The notes under the pieces are model-generated. The model had not been told where the DNA came from. It saw nothing but the letters and a program-made list of their open reading frames with translations, and made no database searches. The position numbers and the translations under genes were made by a program. 64,000 nt of DNA from Rossellomorea vietnamensis (lineage in GTDB: Bacteria; Bacillota; Bacilli; Bacillales; Bacillaceae_B). The stretch is from the NCBI RefSeq assembly GCF_001305855.1, contig NZ_LIXZ01000009.1, positions 1 to 64,000 of the forward strand. The letters run 5' to 3'. How positions within the stretch are numbered: position 1 is the stretch's first letter; every line of letters begins with the position of its first letter. Positions 46,517-56,397 of the stretch are shown in pieces.

Positions 46517-46778
46517 ACTTGCAAAAAAATTGAGGCGGATAATCAGCAAACGCCACATCGTTTGTTGTCACAAGGACGTGATCACCGACTTACACAATTC
46601 AGCTCATCGCTATAATAGAATAGCATAGGACTTGAAAGAAAACAAGACTATTTTATAAATATAATCTTTAACTGAAGATTATCATGTGTTTTTATAAGTA
46701 AGGATAGTCGTTTCTAAGAAGGATTACTATAGAGAAATAGGAATGAAAGCGTCAGTACTGTGCAGAATGGTTTCTAAC
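46517..46778. other. Gap without a convincing gene
   Basis: AT-rich. The first 100 nt are open in several frames on both strands, but none has a start with a ribosome binding site. Possibly the long 3' untranslated region of the cupin gene. Confidence 0.5.
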
Positions 46779-47282
46779 TCATTTTTTGAGCCAATATTTT
46801 ATCAGAGGACCTTTATCACCAAATACTGGGTCTGATGTTGGAAGGGGAACGTTTTTAATCTCAATTAACACACTGGGACGTTCGCGTAAGGAACCCTTTT
46901 TTACATTATAATTGTCTCCGTCAGGATACGCACCGGCGACTTTAAAGTCGGGACTTGCTGTCAATCTCTTATGACCGGTCCCGGCTGGCAGGACCATGAC
47001 ATCACCTTGATGGACCGTCACTTCCTTGCCCATTTCCCCGCCTAATTGAACGCTTGCCTCACCCTGCATGACGCCCAATACTTCGTGGGCATTGCTGTGA
47101 TAATGGTGATAATCGTAAATGCCGTTTGTCCAGCTGTTCAGCCAGTGATTCTGGTTGAATATCTCTTCGGCTTCCTTTGCCTGATCGAGTGCGTTCCGGT
47201 AAATGAGAACGGGCAGGTCCGGGTTATTCGGGATGATTCCATCGTCTTCGAAATAAAATATATTCAGTTCTGCGATTTTCAT
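46779..47282 (-). CDS. yjlB: Cupin-domain protein, YjlB-like
   Basis: 167 aa. Cupin motif 1 YDYHHYHSNAHEVLGVMQG supplies the metal histidines and glutamate; motif 2 is GDVMVLPAGTGHK. This is the YjlB family, found in many bacteria with unknown activity. AAAGGATG precedes the ATG. Stand-alone. Confidence 0.85.
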   Translation of the reverse strand: MKIAELNIFYFEDDGIIPNNPDLPVLIYRNALDQAKEAEEIFNQNHWLNSWTNGIYDYHHYHSNAHEVLGVMQGEASVQLGGEMGKEVTVHQGDVMVLPAGTGHKRLTASPDFKVAGAYPDGDNYNVKKGSLRERPSVLIEIKNVPLPTSDPVFGDKGPLIKYWLKK

Positions 47283-47456
47283 CCTTTCATTCCTCCATTC
47301 ATGTTAAGAAGATTCCCTAATATGGAAGGCATTAAACCGAATCCCGACTGGTGATTGAAATTATTTACAAATCAGAATTGTTTTCAAAAAGCTCAGGTTG
47401 GGATGTGCTACTATAGAGGTATATGTTCTCTTGCAAAACAGAGGAGGCGATGGGAA

Positions 47457-48815
47457 ATGAGCAGTTTATTAAAAAAGGTGTCCGTCGACATGATCGAAAT
47501 CATTCTTGAGAATGCTTTCGAGTGGCTGGTCGTCGTCGATGACGAAGGAATCATCATCTATATAAACGATAATTACTGTCGCTTTCTTGAGGTTGAACGG
47601 GATAAAGCGATAGGATCACATGTAACAAACGTGATTGAAAACACGAGAATGCACATTGTGGCTGAGAGCGGGAAAGAAGAGGTGGCAGATCTTCAATATA
47701 TCAAGGGGAATTACATGATCGCCAACCGAATCCCGATACGGGTGGACGGGAAAGTGATCGGGGCATTTGGATCCGTCATTTTCAGGGATACGAGTGAATG
47801 GATGCAAATGAGTTCACATGTGAAAAACATGATGTCAAAGATTCAAAGTTACATACAGGATATCAATACCGGGGTGAAATACTCGCTGAACGATATCATC
47901 GGGGACTCACCCGGTATGAATGAATTGAAGGACAAGGCCCAAATGATCGCCCCGAGTGATATACAGGTCCTGATAAGAGGGGAGAGCGGAACGGGTAAAG
48001 AACTGTTCGCCCACAGCATCCACCAGCTGAGTGAAAGAAGTGGACAGCCTTTCATTAAAGTGAACTGTGCAGCGATCCCCGAGCAGCTCCTGGAGTCGGA
48101 GCTCTTTGGTTACGAAGAAGGGGCATTTACCGGGGCGAAAAAGGGCGGGAAGAAAGGGAAATTCCAGCTTGCCCACAAGGGGACATTGTTCCTTGATGAA
48201 ATCGGTGATATGCCTCTTAATATGCAGGCGAAGCTTCTCAGGGTATTACAGGAAGGGGAAGTGGAGGCAGTCGGTTCAACCCGGATCCAGAATGTGGACG
48301 TGAGGATCATTGCGGCCACGAACCGTCCACTGGAAAAAATGATGGAAGAAAAGAGATTCCGTAGTGATCTGTATTACCGGATCAATGTCATCCCGTTTCA
48401 GATACCACCCCTGCGAGAGAGGAAAGAGGATATTGAAACCCTCTCTTCCTTTTTCTTGGAAAAATCCACAAAATCCTCGGGAAAACGTATCCATGATTTT
48501 GTCCAAGAAGTGATGCAGATTTTTCTCTCCTACAGCTGGCCGGGTAATCTGCGTGAATTGGAAAATGTCATTCACGCTTCAACCTATCTTTCTAATGGAA
48601 GCAAAATCTCCCTTCAGTCATTACCGACTTATATGAAGTCGGGGAATGTGTATGGAGTGGGATCTAAAACGCTGAAAGAAATTCTTGAGGAAACGGAAAA
48701 ATCCGTTCTGACTCAAAGTCTGCAAGCCCAACCCGATAAACGGAAGGTTGCAGAGTCACTTGGTATCAGTAAATCCAGCATGTATGAAAAATTAAATAAG
48801 TATGGACTTTTATAA
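47457..48815 (+). CDS. Sigma-54-dependent activator (PAS, AAA+, Fis HTH)
   Basis: 452 aa. PAS sensor domain (about 10-125: [20 protein letters not shown]), a central AAA+ domain with Walker A GESGTGKE (about 175), sigma-54 contact loop GAFTGAK (about 222) and Walker [10 protein letters not shown], and a C-terminal Fis-type helix-turn-helix ([21 protein letters not shown]). ATG 47457 is 9 nt after GAGGAGG. RocR/AcoR-like layout. The next transcription unit has a perfect -24/-12 promoter, so it is the likely target. The PAS ligand is unknown. Confidence 0.93.
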   Translation: MSSLLKKVSVDMIEIILENAFEWLVVVDDEGIIIYINDNYCRFLEVERDKAIGSHVTNVIENTRMHIVAESGKEEVADLQYIKGNYMIANRIPIRVDGKVIGAFGSVIFRDTSEWMQMSSHVKNMMSKIQSYIQDINTGVKYSLNDIIGDSPGMNELKDKAQMIAPSDIQVLIRGESGTGKELFAHSIHQLSERSGQPFIKVNCAAIPEQLLESELFGYEEGAFTGAKKGGKKGKFQLAHKGTLFLDEIGDMPLNMQAKLLRVLQEGEVEAVGSTRIQNVDVRIIAATNRPLEKMMEEKRFRSDLYYRINVIPFQIPPLRERKEDIETLSSFFLEKSTKSSGKRIHDFVQEVMQIFLSYSWPGNLRELENVIHASTYLSNGSKISLQSLPTYMKSGNVYGVGSKTLKEILEETEKSVLTQSLQAQPDKRKVAESLGISKSSMYEKLNKYGLL

Positions 48816-48822
48816 ACGCATG

Positions 48823-48933
48823 AGATAGTCCGGAAATATGGAAAATAGTCCGTATTTCCGGACTATCTTATTGTAAGAGGAATGGTGAACATTTCGTGAC
48901 TGAAGGGTGGGTGTATCCGGAATTTCGGACTCC
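48823..48933 (+). promoter_or_regulatory. Putative upstream activator sites for the SigL regulator
   Basis: 48845-48866 is a perfect 22-nt dyad ATAGTCCG-N6-CGGACTAT. A half-matching copy begins at 48825 (ATAGTCCG, then N6 and a degraded arm). A third copy near 48916-48930 reads TCCG-N6-CGGAC. They lie about 40-150 nt upstream of the -24 element, where enhancer-type activators bind. 48823-48838 with 48853-48868 also forms a 16-bp hairpin that may end the regulator transcript. Confidence 0.65.
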
Positions 48934-48971
48934 CCAAAAATTTTGCGAGTGTTCTTATAGTAATCTGAAAG

Positions 48972-48988
48972 TTGGCACAATTATTGCA
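48972..48988 (+). promoter_or_regulatory. SigL (sigma-54) -24/-12 promoter
   Basis: TTGGCAC (48972-48978), 5 nt, TTGCA (48984-48988) matches the consensus TTGGCACN5TTGCA fully. Confidence 0.93.
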
Positions 48989-49043
48989 TGTATAGTGAGT
49001 GAACATATTTTTGGGAAAGGGGAGCGTACGCATCTGAATAAAA

Positions 49044-49058
49044 ATGTAAGCGTCATCA
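49044..49058 (+). promoter_or_regulatory. Candidate cre (CcpA) site
   Basis: ATGTAAGCGTCATCA fits WTGNAANCGNWNNCW with one mismatch. It lies downstream of the start of transcription, where CcpA could act as a roadblock. Confidence 0.45.
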
Positions 49059-49085
49059 TCACGAGAGAATAAAGGGGGAAATATC

Positions 49086-50408
49086 ATGTTAAGCATGATC
49101 GGTCTGATTGGAGGACTTATTTTATTAATCTTTTTAACGATGAGGGGCATGAACATCCTGATCGTTGGGCCCATCTCGGCATTATTTGTCGCAGTGCTGA
49201 GCGGGATGCCGCTTTTTCCGCAACTGGCTGGAAATGGTGAAGCGGATCTCGTCACGAACTATATGTCAGGCTTCACAAGCTTCGTCGCTGCCTGGTATTT
49301 GATGTTCCTACTTGGAGCCGTATTCGGGAAAGTGATGGAGGATAGCGGTGCCGCAGACAGCGTATCCCGTTTTGTAGTAGAAAAATTGGGGATGAAATAC
49401 GCTGTGTTCGCCATCGTACTTGCCTGTGCGGTTTTAACGTACGGGGGAGTCAGCCTGTTCGTTGTGGCATTCTCGGTTTATCCTATGGCGGTCAGTCTGT
49501 TTAAACAAGCGGATCTGCCGCGCCGTTTCATTCCGGCGGCATTAGCGTTCGGGTCAGTCACGTTCACGATGACCTCCGCCGGCTCACCGGAGATCCAAAA
49601 CTGGATCCCCATCGAATTCTTAAACACAACGCCTTATGCAGGCTGGGAAGTCAGTTTGATCGTTGCCGTATTCATGGCGGTGTTTGGGTATTGGTGGTTA
49701 AAGCGCATGATCACGAAGGCAGTGAGAAAAGGAGAGAGATTCCTCTCACGTGAGGAAGATCCGGTCATTGATGAAGGCAGACCGTTACCAAACCCGTTCA
49801 TGGGATTGATCCCATTATTGGTCGTCCTCATCCTGGCTTTTTCATTCCACGATTCTTTAAAACAATCGGCTCTGATCATCGCCTTGCTCGGCGGGGTCAT
49901 TTCTGCTTATGTATTGAATCGTAAGTATTTCAAAGGCTTCTGGGGAGCTGTTTCCGAGGGGACGGTCGGAGCGTTGATCGCCATCGGGAACACTGCGGCC
50001 GTTGTCGGTTTCGGTGGAGTGGCCAAAGCTGTTCCTGCCTTTACTACAGCAGTCGATGTCATGACAAATATCCCTGGATCACCATTGATCGGAGGAGCCA
50101 TCGCCGTCAGCGTCATCGCCGGTATGACAGGTTCTGCTTCGGGCGGTCAGGCGATTGCACTGCCGATCCTTGCACCGCACTATGTCGATATGGGTGTTAA
50201 TCCAGAAGCCCTTCACCGGGTAGTGGCGATTTCTTCAGGAGCACTGGACTCATTGCCGCACAATGGATATGTCGTGACGACGATCCGCTCGATCTGTAAT
50301 GAATCACACGGGGAAGCATATGGTGCTGTCGGGGCATTGACGGTCATCGTTCCTCTCATCGGATTGGCACTTGCGATTATACTATTCAGCTTGGGAGTGG
50401 GGATTTAA
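49086..50408 (+). CDS. yxjC: GntP-family permease (YxjC-like)
   Basis: 440 aa, about twelve to thirteen spans. GntP features include GGVSLFVVAFSVYPMA and GMTGSASGGQAIALPILAPHY. In B. subtilis yxjC stands beside scoA, scoB and yxjF. Here it is directly followed by the yxjF homologue, suggesting uptake of 3-hydroxybutyrate or a related short acid. AAAGGGGG before the ATG. Confidence 0.88.
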   Translation: MLSMIGLIGGLILLIFLTMRGMNILIVGPISALFVAVLSGMPLFPQLAGNGEADLVTNYMSGFTSFVAAWYLMFLLGAVFGKVMEDSGAADSVSRFVVEKLGMKYAVFAIVLACAVLTYGGVSLFVVAFSVYPMAVSLFKQADLPRRFIPAALAFGSVTFTMTSAGSPEIQNWIPIEFLNTTPYAGWEVSLIVAVFMAVFGYWWLKRMITKAVRKGERFLSREEDPVIDEGRPLPNPFMGLIPLLVVLILAFSFHDSLKQSALIIALLGGVISAYVLNRKYFKGFWGAVSEGTVGALIAIGNTAAVVGFGGVAKAVPAFTTAVDVMTNIPGSPLIGGAIAVSVIAGMTGSASGGQAIALPILAPHYVDMGVNPEALHRVVAISSGALDSLPHNGYVVTTIRSICNESHGEAYGAVGALTVIVPLIGLALAIILFSLGVGI

Positions 50409-50412
50409 GAAA

Positions 50413-51189
50413 ATGGTAGAAAATAAAGTGGTATTCATTACAGGGGCAGCCCAGGGCATCGGCTATCAAATCGGCAGGGAATTTGCCGCTGCAGGAGCGA
50501 AAGTCGCCCTGACTGATCTGAAGGAAGATACTGTTCATGAAGCTTCAGAATCTCTTAAAGCAGAAGGATATGAGGTTCTGGGATTGGGCTGTGATGTAAC
50601 ATCGGAAACAGAATTAAAAGAAGCGATCGGGAAAACGGTGGATCATTTCGGGAAGCTTGATGTCCTGATCAACAATGCAGGGATTCAGCATGTTTCCCAT
50701 ATCGAAGAGTTCCCTACTGAAAAGTTCGAGCTGCTGTTAAAAGTCATGCTGACAGCCCCGTTTGTTGCCATCAAGCATGCTCTTCCCCACATGAAGGCAC
50801 AGGGATCGGGACGGATCATCAACATGGCGTCCATTAATGGATTGGTCGGATTCTCGGGCAAGGCCGCCTATAATTCTGCGAAACACGGAGTCATCGGCTT
50901 GACGAAAGTCGCGGCACTGGAAACGGCGGAGAATGGTATCACCGTGAATGCGGTTTGTCCCGGCTACGTGGATACGCCTTTGGTCCGGAATCAACTGGCG
51001 GATCTCGCGAAGACGCGCAACGTCCCATTTGAGAGGGTGATTGAAGAAGTCATCTATCCTTTGGTGCCCCAGAAACGATTACTGGACGTCAAAGAAATTG
51101 CCGACTATACGATGTTCCTGTGCAGTGATGCAGCAAAAGGGATCACCGGTCAGGCAGTTGTTTTGGATGGCGGGTATACGGTTCAATAG
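50413..51189 (+). CDS. yxjF: 3-Hydroxybutyrate dehydrogenase (SDR, YxjF-like)
   Basis: 258 aa. Nucleotide motif TGAAQGIG (9-16), NNAG, catalytic Ser in MASINGLVG and YNSAKHG, and the BdhA-type block GYVDTPLVRNQ. It oxidises (R)-3-hydroxybutyrate to acetoacetate with NAD. Begins 4 nt after the permease stop, with GGAGTGGGG inside the permease end. The scoAB transferase genes of the B. subtilis cluster are absent. Confidence 0.9.
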   Translation: MVENKVVFITGAAQGIGYQIGREFAAAGAKVALTDLKEDTVHEASESLKAEGYEVLGLGCDVTSETELKEAIGKTVDHFGKLDVLINNAGIQHVSHIEEFPTEKFELLLKVMLTAPFVAIKHALPHMKAQGSGRIINMASINGLVGFSGKAAYNSAKHGVIGLTKVAALETAENGITVNAVCPGYVDTPLVRNQLADLAKTRNVPFERVIEEVIYPLVPQKRLLDVKEIADYTMFLCSDAAKGITGQAVVLDGGYTVQ

Positions 51190-51201
51190 ACTGGTTGAGG
51201 A

Positions 51202-51231
51202 GAAGCGGCCTTTAGGGGGCCGTTTCTTTTT
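51202..51231 (+). terminator. Terminator of the yxjC-yxjF unit
   Basis: GAAGCGGCC / GGCCGTTTC (one wobble), followed by TTTT. Confidence 0.82.
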
Positions 51232-51293
51232 CAAATTTTTGCCCATACTTTCAAACAAATGACTAAAATCTCACCCACAAATCAACAATGGGC

Positions 51294-51322
51294 TTGCGCT
51301 TCTGTATATTTTTCACTAAAAT
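51294..51322 (+). promoter_or_regulatory. leuS leader promoter (SigA type)
   Basis: TTGCGC (51294-51299), 17 nt, TAAAAT (51317-51322), upstream of the T-box leader. Confidence 0.55.
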
Positions 51323-51349
51323 AGTGAATACATATAGTATTTATTAATA

Positions 51350-51597
51350 TCGAAACGTTGATCAGGAGTAGTAATGACGGTTTTCTGTCGTAGAGAGTTG
51401 ACGGGTGGTGAAAGTCAACCAGAAGCATCATGAACTCGCCTGCTGAGTTGCAAGTGTGAAGTAACAGTAAGACTTGCCGTTTTCCGCGTTAAGGATGAAT
51501 GAAGCTGAGTGCGCGTACACTAATGTGGGTGGTACCGCGGGAGAATGTACATACAGACTCTCGTCCCAAATATTTATTTGGGATGAGGGTTTTTTTG
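51350..51597 (+). promoter_or_regulatory. T-box leader of leuS
   Basis: The T-box sequence GGGTGGTACCGCGG (51527-51540) precedes a 12-bp terminator stem (51560-51571 with 51576-51587) and a T-run. The likely specifier is CTC at 51435-51437 (Leu). Uncharged tRNA-Leu would prevent termination and raise leuS expression. Confidence 0.95.
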
Positions 51598-51640
51598 TTT
51601 TTTAAAGAAAGACATATGACAATTAAAGGAGGATCTCAAT

Positions 51641-54055
51641 ATGAGTTTTAATCATAGAAGTGTTGAGACGAAATGGCAGCAATATTGGGAAAAGAATAAA
51701 ACGTTCAAGGCAACGGAAGACGAAGGAAAATCCAATTTCTATGCACTGGATATGTTCCCGTATCCATCAGGTGCAGGCCTTCACGTCGGACATCCGGAAG
51801 GGTTTACGGCGACAGACATCCTTTCCCGCATGAAGCGTATGCAGGGGTACAATGTCCTTCATCCGATGGGCTGGGATGCATTCGGTTTACCGGCTGAGCA
51901 ATATGCCCTTGATACAGGGAATGATCCGGCAGAATTCACTCAAAAAAATATCGATACGTTCCGTCGTCAAATCAAGTCCCTTGGTTTCTCGTATGATTGG
52001 GACCGCGAAGTCAATACGACAGATCCGGGCTACTATAAGTGGACGCAATGGATCTTCACGAAGCTTTACGAAAAGGGACTTGCTTATGTGGATGAGGTTG
52101 CCGTGAACTGGTGCCCGGCACTTGGGACGGTCCTTGCCAATGAAGAAGTCATCGACGGGAAGAGTGAACGCGGAGGGCATCCAGTGGAACGCCGTCCGAT
52201 GAAGCAGTGGATGCTGAAGATCACGGCTTATGCAGACCGTCTGGTTGAAGACCTTGAAGAGGTCGACTGGCCGGAAAGCATCAAGGATATGCAGCGTAAC
52301 TGGATCGGGCGCTCTGAAGGAGCAGAAGTGAATTTCACCATCGATGGTCATGAAGAATCGTTCGATGTCTTCACGACCCGTCCAGATACGATCTTCGGTG
52401 CGACCTACGCAGTTCTTGCCCCAGAGCATCCATTTGTTGCGAAAATCACGACGGACGAACAACGTGCCAAAGTGGATGAGTATATCGACAAAATCAAATC
52501 GAAGAGTGACCTTGAACGTACCGATCTAGCAAAAGAGAAAACCGGTGTATTCACAGGTGCTTATGCCATTAACCCGGCTAACGGCGAGAAAATGCCGATC
52601 TGGATCGCCGATTACGTTCTGATGAGCTATGGTTCAGGCGCGATCATGGCCGTTCCTGCCCATGATGAAAGGGATTATGAATTTGCGAAAGAATTCGATC
52701 TTCCTATCGTGGAAGTGGTCGCAGGAGGTAACGTTGAGAAAGAAGCGTATACAGGTGACGGAGATCACGTGAATTCCGGTTTCCTTGACGGACTTGGTAA
52801 GGAAGAAGCGATTGCGAAAGCCATTTCATGGTTGGAAGAGAAAAATATCGGAACGAAGAAAATTACGTATCGCCTTCGCGACTGGCTATTCAGCCGCCAG
52901 CGTTATTGGGGTGAGCCGATTCCAGTCATTCATTGGGAAGACGGCACGACAACGACTGTCCCTGAGAGTGAGCTTCCGCTTGTTCTTCCGAAAACGACGG
53001 AAATCAAACCGTCCGGTACAGGTGAATCCCCGCTTGCAAATATCAGTGAATGGGTGAACGTAGAAGATCCTGAAACAGGTAAAAAAGGCCGCCGTGAAAC
53101 GAACACGATGCCGCAGTGGGCGGGAAGCTGCTGGTACTACATCCGTTATATCGATCCACATAACGAAGATGCACTTGCCGATGCGAAGAAAATGCAGGAG
53201 TGGCTTCCGGTCGATACGTATATCGGAGGAGCCGAGCATGCTGTCCTTCACTTGCTATACGCCCGTTTCTGGCATAAGTTCCTATATGATATCGGCGTAG
53301 TTCCAACGAAAGAGCCGTTCCAGAAGCTGTTCAACCAAGGAATGATCCTTGGGGAAAACAATGAAAAAATGAGTAAATCGAAAGGGAACGTCGTGAATCC
53401 CGATGAGGTTGTTGAATCTCATGGTGCCGATACCCTTCGCCTTTATGAAATGTTCATGGGACCACTGGAAGCGTCCATTGCCTGGAGCACGAACGGTCTT
53501 GACGGAGCACGCCGCTTCCTTGACCGTGTATGGCGCCTGCTTGTTGAAGAGGACGGTTCACTTTCCTCTAAAGTGAAGGATGCACCGAACAGCGACCTTG
53601 ATAAAACGTATAACCAAACCGTTAAGAAAGTCACAGAGGACTATGAAGGTCTTCGTTTCAACACAGGGATTTCCCAGCTGATGGTATTCATCAATGATGC
53701 CTATAAAGCGGATACCCTTCCGAAGAACTATGTAGAAGGTTTCATCAAGCTTCTGTCACCGATCGCACCTCATATGACAGAAGAACTTTGGAGCAAGCTT
53801 GGTCATGAAGGAACGATTTCCTACGAAGCATGGCCGACGTTCGATGAATCGAAGCTAGTCGACAACGAAGTCGAAATCGTCCTTCAAGTGAACGGAAAAG
53901 TGAAAGCCAAAGTCATGATCCCACGCGACATGACCAAAGATGACCTAGAAAAAACAGCCATGCAAAACGATGAAATCAAAACACAAATCGATGGCAAAAC
54001 CATCCGCAAAATCATCGCCGTACCAGGCAAACTAGTCAACATCGTAGCCAACTAA
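51641..54055 (+). CDS. leuS: Leucyl-tRNA synthetase LeuS
   Basis: 804 aa class I synthetase. The HIGH signature is HVGH (residues 48-51) and the KMSKS loop is at 576-580. The CP1 editing domain lies between, including [13 protein letters not shown]. subtilis LeuS is also 804 aa. AAAGGAGG precedes the ATG. Controlled by the T-box upstream. Confidence 0.97.
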   Translation: MSFNHRSVETKWQQYWEKNKTFKATEDEGKSNFYALDMFPYPSGAGLHVGHPEGFTATDILSRMKRMQGYNVLHPMGWDAFGLPAEQYALDTGNDPAEFTQKNIDTFRRQIKSLGFSYDWDREVNTTDPGYYKWTQWIFTKLYEKGLAYVDEVAVNWCPALGTVLANEEVIDGKSERGGHPVERRPMKQWMLKITAYADRLVEDLEEVDWPESIKDMQRNWIGRSEGAEVNFTIDGHEESFDVFTTRPDTIFGATYAVLAPEHPFVAKITTDEQRAKVDEYIDKIKSKSDLERTDLAKEKTGVFTGAYAINPANGEKMPIWIADYVLMSYGSGAIMAVPAHDERDYEFAKEFDLPIVEVVAGGNVEKEAYTGDGDHVNSGFLDGLGKEEAIAKAISWLEEKNIGTKKITYRLRDWLFSRQRYWGEPIPVIHWEDGTTTTVPESELPLVLPKTTEIKPSGTGESPLANISEWVNVEDPETGKKGRRETNTMPQWAGSCWYYIRYIDPHNEDALADAKKMQEWLPVDTYIGGAEHAVLHLLYARFWHKFLYDIGVVPTKEPFQKLFNQGMILGENNEKMSKSKGNVVNPDEVVESHGADTLRLYEMFMGPLEASIAWSTNGLDGARRFLDRVWRLLVEEDGSLSSKVKDAPNSDLDKTYNQTVKKVTEDYEGLRFNTGISQLMVFINDAYKADTLPKNYVEGFIKLLSPIAPHMTEELWSKLGHEGTISYEAWPTFDESKLVDNEVEIVLQVNGKVKAKVMIPRDMTKDDLEKTAMQNDEIKTQIDGKTIRKIIAVPGKLVNIVAN

Positions 54056-54062
54056 TAATGGT

Positions 54063-54139
54063 GAGGGACGGACCTCGGAATGGGCCTGTTTTGAAGCGTA
54101 AAGCGCTTTAAATCAGCATTTCAATGAGGTCCGTCCCTC
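54063..54139 (+). repeat. GGGACGGACCT-family element (copy 4, with inserted centre)
   Basis: 14-nt arms GAGGGACGGACCTC (54063-54076) and GAGGTCCGTCCCTC (54126-54139) enclose 49 nt that hold a second hairpin (AAGCG-TAAA-CGCTT). It sits 8 nt after leuS, where a terminator is expected, but the T-run is poor. Confidence 0.75.
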
Positions 54140-54225
54140 TATTTGGATCTGATGTTTTTGTTCTGGGGACGCGCTTTGGTATAATCTTGGTGAATGGTTA
54201 AATGAATCTTGAAAGGATGTTGAAT

Positions 54226-54540
54226 ATGGATAGTATTAAGACGATTACAACGGATGAGTTAGAGAAGAAGTTGAAGAATGGTGAGGATCTGCTACTAGTG
54301 GATGTTCGTGAGGATGAAGAAGTGGAAGAAGGGATGATTCCGGGAGCGAAGCATATCAAGATGGGGGAAATCCCTGAGTCACTTGATCAATTCGATAAGG
54401 ATAAGGAGTATATCTTTATCTGCCGTTCCGGAAATCGCAGCGGAAATGTTGCCCACTATATGCAGGAACAGGGGTATAAAGTGGTGAACATGGAAGGCGG
54501 CATGATGAACTGGGCCGGAGAGACTGCAGCGAAGAAATAA
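54226..54540 (+). CDS. ytwF: Rhodanese-like protein YtwF
   Basis: 104 aa single rhodanese domain: active-site loop CRSGNRS and the LVDVREDEE entry motif. It could transfer sulfane sulfur; the acceptor is unknown. ATG 54226 has AAAGGATG upstream; a longer frame begins at 54202. Confidence 0.86.
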   Translation: MDSIKTITTDELEKKLKNGEDLLLVDVREDEEVEEGMIPGAKHIKMGEIPESLDQFDKDKEYIFICRSGNRSGNVAHYMQEQGYKVVNMEGGMMNWAGETAAKK

Positions 54541-54557
54541 GGAGATTTAAGCGGGGA

Positions 54558-54591
54558 AGCACATTCTTTTTTAAAGGAATGTGCTTTTTTC
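54558..54591 (+). terminator. ytwF terminator
   Basis: AGCACATTC / GAATGTGCT stem followed by TTTTTT. Confidence 0.85.
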
Positions 54592-54716
54592 GTGTATTTA
54601 ATAGAAAACAGTCTGAAATTCGCTACTCCAAAGAAGTCAATAAATCCCCTCTCTGCTAGTTTGAAAATAAATAATTCTGACAATACTAATACCAAAACAA
54701 TCCGGGAGGGGATTCC

Positions 54717-54899
54717 ATGATCCAGGTGAGGGTGTTCGATTATGAGCATGAAAAAGATTTAGAGAAAGATATGAACCAGTTTCTCAGTAAAATGGATGAT
54801 AAAAAGATCGTCGATATTAAATATCATGTGGCTGCGATGTCAGAGGAAGTGGAAGATCAGATCTATTGCTTCTCGGCCATGGTCGTGTACAGAAAATAA
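54717..54899 (+). CDS. cse60: Sporulation protein Cse60
   Basis: 60 aa: MIQVRVFDYEHEKDLEKD and DQIYCFSAMVVYR match B. subtilis Cse60, a SigE-dependent mother-cell protein of unknown function. GGGAGGGG precedes the ATG. I could not define a SigE promoter firmly. Confidence 0.9.
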   Translation: MIQVRVFDYEHEKDLEKDMNQFLSKMDDKKIVDIKYHVAAMSEEVEDQIYCFSAMVVYRK

Positions 54900-54946
54900 A
54901 AAGGTTGATCGCACTGCATATGCAGATGAGATCAACCTTTCTTTTT
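54900..54946. terminator. Terminator cse60 / ytfP
   Basis: An 11-bp stem AAAGGTTGATC / GATCAACCTTT with an inner CTGCAT/ATGCAG palindrome, between convergent genes, T-rich on the + side. Confidence 0.85.
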
Positions 54947-56214
54947 TATACCCACACCTTAGCGGCATTCAACCCAGCAAGCCGGCCGGTAACCAGGGCA
55001 GAGGTGATATTGTAGCCACCTGTGTATCCATGGATATCAAGCACTTCTCCGCAGAAGAAGAGGCCGTCCATCTTTTTCGAAGCCATCGTTTTTGGTTCGA
55101 TTTCCTTGATGGAAACTCCACCGCCGGTTACAAAGGCTTTATCAATGGATAGTGTGCCGTTCACATTGAAGGTGAATTGTTTTAAGAGCTTTGCAAAATG
55201 ACGGATCTTCTCTGAGGAGATGTGATCCCCTTTTTCGTCATGATCGATTTCCGCGCGATCCAATAAAAATAGAAGGTATCGTTCAGGGACCAGTCCCTTG
55301 AAGATATTTTTCGCCGCTTTCTTACCTTCGTCCTTCACCTGTTTATGCAGGGACTGGAATAACTGCTCTTCATTTTGATCGGGCATGGAGTCGATCTGCA
55401 TGGTCACGTGTGTCAGGTTCCATTTCTTCATGGCCTTAACGACGTATTGGCTGCAGCGGAGAACAGCCGGACCGGAAATGCCGAGATGAGTAAAGATCAT
55501 GTCCATTTTATGCGTCACGATTTTCTTCCCCTTGGGATTTAAGACACTTAAATCGACGCTTCGCAAAGAAAGGCCTTGAAGCTCTTTCTTTTTCACAAAT
55601 GTTTCGTCCGACGTAAGGGGTACCTCAGTCGGGAACAGATCCGTGATCGTATGCCCGGCTTTTGTAGCCCATGGATACCCGTCACCAGTTGATCCGGTGT
55701 GAGGGACGGACTTTCCGCCGACTGCAATCACGACAGCGTTAGCGGCGATGGTTTCCCCGTCTTTTAAGAGGATGCCCACCGTTTTGCCGTTTTCGTACAG
55801 CACTTCTTCTACACTGGTACTTGTCCGGGTGTCGACATTCAATTCCTTCATCCGTTTCAGTAAGGCTTCGACTACATCCATCGCCCGGTTCGATACAGGG
55901 AACATCCGTCCATGATCTTCCTCTTTCAACCCTATTCCCAGGTTTTCAAAGAAGGAAATGATATCTTCATTATTAAACTCCGAAAATGCGCTGTATAGAA
56001 AACGCCCGTTCCCGGGGATATGCTTGATGATTTCCTCTACAGGAAGCCGGTTGGTCACGTTGCAGCGGCCGCCTCCTGAAATCGCAAGCTTTCTACCAAG
56101 CTTTGTACCTTTATCTACAAGGAGGACTTTCGCGCCGTTTTCCCCGGCTGCGATACTGGCCATCAAGCCCGATGGTCCTCCGCCTATGATGATGACATCG
56201 TATTTTTTTACCAT
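54946..56214 (-). CDS. ytfP: FAD-dependent oxidoreductase YtfP (BaiN/HI0933 family)
   Basis: 422 aa. N-terminal FAD motif [10 protein letters not shown], then [16 protein letters not shown], typical of the HI0933 family, and C-terminal [14 protein letters not shown]. Activity is not settled for Bacillus members. ATG 56214 has GGTGG upstream; the open frame begins at TTG 56226. Confidence 0.87.
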   Translation of the reverse strand: MVKKYDVIIIGGGPSGLMASIAAGENGAKVLLVDKGTKLGRKLAISGGGRCNVTNRLPVEEIIKHIPGNGRFLYSAFSEFNNEDIISFFENLGIGLKEEDHGRMFPVSNRAMDVVEALLKRMKELNVDTRTSTSVEEVLYENGKTVGILLKDGETIAANAVVIAVGGKSVPHTGSTGDGYPWATKAGHTITDLFPTEVPLTSDETFVKKKELQGLSLRSVDLSVLNPKGKKIVTHKMDMIFTHLGISGPAVLRCSQYVVKAMKKWNLTHVTMQIDSMPDQNEEQLFQSLHKQVKDEGKKAAKNIFKGLVPERYLLFLLDRAEIDHDEKGDHISSEKIRHFAKLLKQFTFNVNGTLSIDKAFVTGGGVSIKEIEPKTMASKKMDGLFFCGEVLDIHGYTGGYNITSALVTGRLAGLNAAKVWV

Positions 56215-56397
56215 TTTTTCCACCAACTTTTAATATTCGCTTCAGAAATGAAGTTTCTCCTTATTTTAAATGGGATGTGTTTTAAATACAACATTCGAAA
56301 AAAATTGTCATTCGATTCGTACAGTAGTAAACTACTGATAGTGTGTGAATTTATTTTGTTTGTTTAACGGGCAACAAGATATATAGAGAGGGATACT

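Noticed and set aside
46537-46630. Open, protein-like frames on both strands between yttB and the cupin gene
   Set aside because: Several frames are open at once and none has a start with a ribosome binding site.
55700-55720. GAGGGACGGAC inside ytfP
   Set aside because: Coding sequence without an inverted arm; only 11 bases agree.
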